From NCBI GenBank assembly GCA_024206195.1, contig JAAGZO010000675.1:1-17564 (forward strand): DNA of 17,564 nt, in the 5' to 3' direction. This document shows positions 17,151 through 17,564 of the stretch, one piece after another. This DNA comes from a bacterium (GTDB lineage Archaea; Nanoarchaeota; Nanoarchaeia; Woesearchaeales; UBA10216). Each line of letters opens with the position of its first letter. Position 1 is the stretch's first letter. Made by a program: the position numbers and the translations under genes. The notes beneath the pieces are model-generated. The model was not told the DNA's origin. It ran no database searches and saw nothing but the letters and a program-made list of their open reading frames with translations.

Positions 17151-17543
17151 ATGAGGTCAGAAAAGTTAAGAGTTAGTGGAATTGTTTTAAGGGCATCCGG
17201 AAATAATATTGAAGTAGAGATTTCTAAGCCTGAAGAATGTAGTGGCTGTGACAGCTGCAGTTGCCTGAAACCCCAAAAAATAAAGCTAAAAACAGAAAAG
17301 AAATTCCAGTCAGGAGATAGAGTATTCCTGAATATTCTATGCTCAAACGTAATAAGTTTATCATTCCTTTTTTATTTATTTCCTGCGCTAGTTGTATTGG
17401 CAGGTTTTATTCTGGGTTATTTGTGGAAGGGGGATCTTGGGGGATTTTCAGGAGCGTTTATCTTTTTATTAATAGGATATATCTGTATGAAAAAATATTC
17501 AGCAGGAAGATATCGGGATATAATAGATATTGAGAAAGAGTAG
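17151..17543 (+). CDS. RseC/MucC-family membrane protein
   Basis: The protein is 130 residues. An N-terminal beta-rich part with a cysteine cluster (C30-x2-C33-x2-C36-x-C38) is followed by two membrane segments (about 67-92 and 99-114) and a charged tail 'RDIIDIEKE'. This is the RseC/MucC layout. In E. coli RseC works with the Rsx (Rnf) complex in reducing SoxR and affects sigma-E. The place 27 bases after rnfB and on the same strand supports a role linked to Rnf, perhaps assembly or redox tuning; its exact job here is inferred. Only a weak ribosome site precedes the ATG. Confidence 0.8.
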   Translation: MRSEKLRVSGIVLRASGNNIEVEISKPEECSGCDSCSCLKPQKIKLKTEKKFQSGDRVFLNILCSNVISLSFLFYLFPALVVLAGFILGYLWKGDLGGFSGAFIFLLIGYICMKKYSAGRYRDIIDIEKE

Positions 17544-17564
17544 TAAGCAGAAGGCAGGGAGCAG

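Noticed and set aside
17544..17564. Start of another repeat after the RseC-family gene
   Set aside because: Only 21 purine-rich bases are visible, too few to assign.

Overview
The window is 17,564 bases of AT-rich DNA with every gene on the plus strand. It looks like an uncultured, anaerobic, Gram-negative (diderm) bacterium. The outer membrane is indicated by a PorV-type barrel protein and by a giant modular surface protein with a FlgD-like C-terminal sorting domain. Anaerobic energy metabolism is indicated by an Rnf (ferredoxin:NAD+ oxidoreductase) cluster. This combination suits candidate lineages of the Elusimicrobia/Firestonebacteria/Goldbacteria kind, but I cannot name the taxon from sequence alone.

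Region 1 (1-10613) is one reading frame, open at the left edge, encoding at least 3,536 residues of a secreted adhesin or scaffold-like protein. It is built from three kinds of repeated beta-sandwich module: 'A' with an acidic Ca-binding-like loop, 'B' like IPT/TIG, and 'C' like bacterial Ig Big-1. They run as A-B-C three times and then A-B four times. Carboxypeptidase-regulatory-like, SdrB-like and ZU5-like regions follow, and then a C-terminal FlgD-Ig-like domain. The first 100 bases are an exact copy of 331-430. Region 2 (10781-11713) encodes a PorV/PorQ-family outer-membrane protein, a plausible partner for export or anchoring of the giant protein by a type IX-like system.

Region 3 (11823-12698) is purU, formyltetrahydrofolate deformylase. 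It has a strong promoter so close to its start codon that the transcript may be leaderless. Region 4 (12901-17123) is an Rnf cluster in the order rnfC-rnfG-rnfE-rnfA-rnfB, followed by an RseC-family gene (17151-17543). rnfD, which normally sits between rnfC and rnfG, is missing; a repeat element occupies that gap.

Region 5 is a family of intergenic repeats. Four gene junctions (giant gene|porV, purU|rnfC, rnfC|rnfG, rnfA|rnfB) carry inverted arms made of a degenerate 7-base unit, TAAGCTN on the left and CTTANNG on the right, often beginning at the stop codon of the upstream gene. Three of the right arms continue into a shared sequence ending in GGGTGAG just before the next start codon. The rnfA|rnfB gap holds two nested copies. 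These elements are the most unusual feature of the window, together with the missing rnfD.
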